Positions 39,022 through 39,899 of a DNA stretch of 39,899 nucleotides are shown here, one piece after another. The stretch comes from a virus. Positions within the stretch are counted from its first letter, which is position 1. The number at the start of each line of letters is the position of its first letter. The notes under the pieces are model-generated. The model saw only the letters and a list, made by a program, of their open reading frames with translations. It was not told the origin of the DNA and did no database searches. The position numbers were made by a program, and so were the translations under genes. The stretch covers positions 1 to 39,899 of IMG/VR virus record IMGVR_UViG_3300044695_003256, one strand, 5' to 3'.

Positions 39022-39899
39022 ATGACTAATTTGTATAAAGCCTTTTGGCACTCTGAAGATAACTCTATTAAGTTATCGATGCCAATTGCAAAAGTCGATA
39101 AAGAAAGACGAATGGTTTCAGGGTTTGCAACCCTTGACAATATTGACAAGCAGTCAGATATTGTCCCAACAGATGTTAGCATTAAAGCCTTTGAAAGATT
39201 CAGAGGAAACCTTCGCGAAATGCACATGCCTATCGCAGTCGGCAGAGTAATGTCATTTAAATCTGACAAGTTTTACGATAAAGAAGAAGATAAGTTTTAC
39301 AATGGGGTGTACGTAGATGCATATATTTCTAAAGGTGCTCAAGACACTTGGGAAAAAGTTCTTGATGGCACTCTTTCTGGTTTTTCTATTGGTGGCAGCA
39401 TTAAAGATACTGAAGATCAATACGACCCGCAAATGGATAAATCCATTAGGGTTATTAAAGATTACGAACTACACGAATTATCGCTCGTAGACAATCCAGC
39501 AAATCAATTTGCCAACATTGTTTCTATTCAAAAAGCAGAAGATGGACAAAATACTTTTGACGGTATAATGACAAAAATGTCACTTGAAAATGTATACTGG
39601 TCTAAAGATAATAGTTTAATTAGACTATCTAAAGAAGAAGATCAAAGATCTGGAGAAATATTAATAGGTTTTGTTGAAACAACAGATCAAGAAAAAAACG
39701 AAGTAATTAAAAATTTAATTAAAGCACATCATGGAACTATGACTAATGAAAATGTTCCTACTAAAAATCCTGCAACAATTAAACCTAAGAAAAAAAAGAA
39801 AGATGACGAAGAAGATATGGACAAAGCGTCAAATGTTAAAGTTGGCGACATGGTTTCATGGAACTCAAGCGGTGGTACTGCAAGAGGAAAAGTAACTAG
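39022..39899 (+). CDS. XkdF-like prohead protease, C-terminus off the window
   Basis: 292 codons visible, no stop in frame. 'NLREMHMPIAVGRV' has the catalytic His, 'LDGTLSGFSIGGSI' the Ser, and 'ELHELSLVDNPANQF' the third conserved region of the XkdF/herpesvirus-type serine protease family. Cleaves scaffold and capsid during head maturation. After a Lys/Asp-rich linker (KKKKKDDEEDMDKAS) a domain begins 'GDMVSWNSSGGTARGKV', which resembles the Tudor-like HVA1 motif. The fused tail is unusual. Confidence 0.85.
   Translation, partial: MTNLYKAFWHSEDNSIKLSMPIAKVDKERRMVSGFATLDNIDKQSDIVPTDVSIKAFERFRGNLREMHMPIAVGRVMSFKSDKFYDKEEDKFYNGVYVDAYISKGAQDTWEKVLDGTLSGFSIGGSIKDTEDQYDPQMDKSIRVIKDYELHELSLVDNPANQFANIVSIQKAEDGQNTFDGIMTKMSLENVYWSKDNSLIRLSKEEDQRSGEILIGFVETTDQEKNEVIKNLIKAHHGTMTNENVPTKNPATIKPKKKKKDDEEDMDKASNVKVGDMVSWNSSGGTARGKVT

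Overview
This window is part of an AT-rich tailed-phage (Caudoviricetes) genome. It runs from small early genes at the left, through tail-fibre and adhesin genes, lysis genes and a ribonucleotide reductase, to the portal and prohead protease at the right edge. The host is probably a low-GC, free-living actinobacterium of the freshwater Nanopelagicales/acI type. This is inferred from a DUF7455-like protein (6602-6817), a Gp88-like protein (409-1131), a holin/muralytic pair of actinophage type, promoters whose -10 box lies 6 nt from the start codon (leaderless mRNA, common in actinobacteria), and low GC. No terminase, major capsid, polymerase, integrase or tRNA gene is visible, so temperate or lytic lifestyle cannot be decided here.

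Layout. (1) 1-6.4 kb: very small, tightly coupled genes on both strands (TAATG or ATGA junctions). Many encode zinc-ribbon microproteins or single-pass membrane peptides. Intergenic gaps hold sigma70-like promoters that share a TTGTCAGACCC-like spacer, GC-rich direct repeats, and three copies of an unusual repeat-hairpin-repeat module (4415-4815). (2) 6.4-6.6 kb: a gene-free stretch that can fold into several stems including a possible pseudoknot. (3) 6.8-27 kb: about 20 kb of virion surface genes: tail fibres, collagen-like and glycine-rich proteins, three tandem paralogous seven-bladed propeller proteins, a large tail/baseplate-type protein, and two glycosyltransferases. (4) 27-31 kb: holin, a Cys-rich structural protein, zinc-ribbon protein, a third glycosyltransferase and, on the minus strand, a lytic transglycosylase. 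(5) 31.4-33.4 kb: class II (B12-dependent) ribonucleotide reductase behind a promoter with a palindromic operator candidate. (6) 33.4-39.9 kb: a 1209-residue tail protein, a conserved small protein, portal, and an XkdF-like prohead protease continuing past the window with a Tudor-like tail.

Working together: the left arm looks like a regulated early/accessory region. Most late genes read rightward, with repeated internal extended -10 promoters (TGNTATAAT). The large, duplicated set of adhesion modules plus glycosyltransferases suggests strong selection on host-surface recognition. The most novel-looking signals are the three covarying repeat-hairpin-repeat modules, the structured 6.4-6.6 kb region, the shared promoter-spacer element on both strands, and the 21-blade propeller repeat array.
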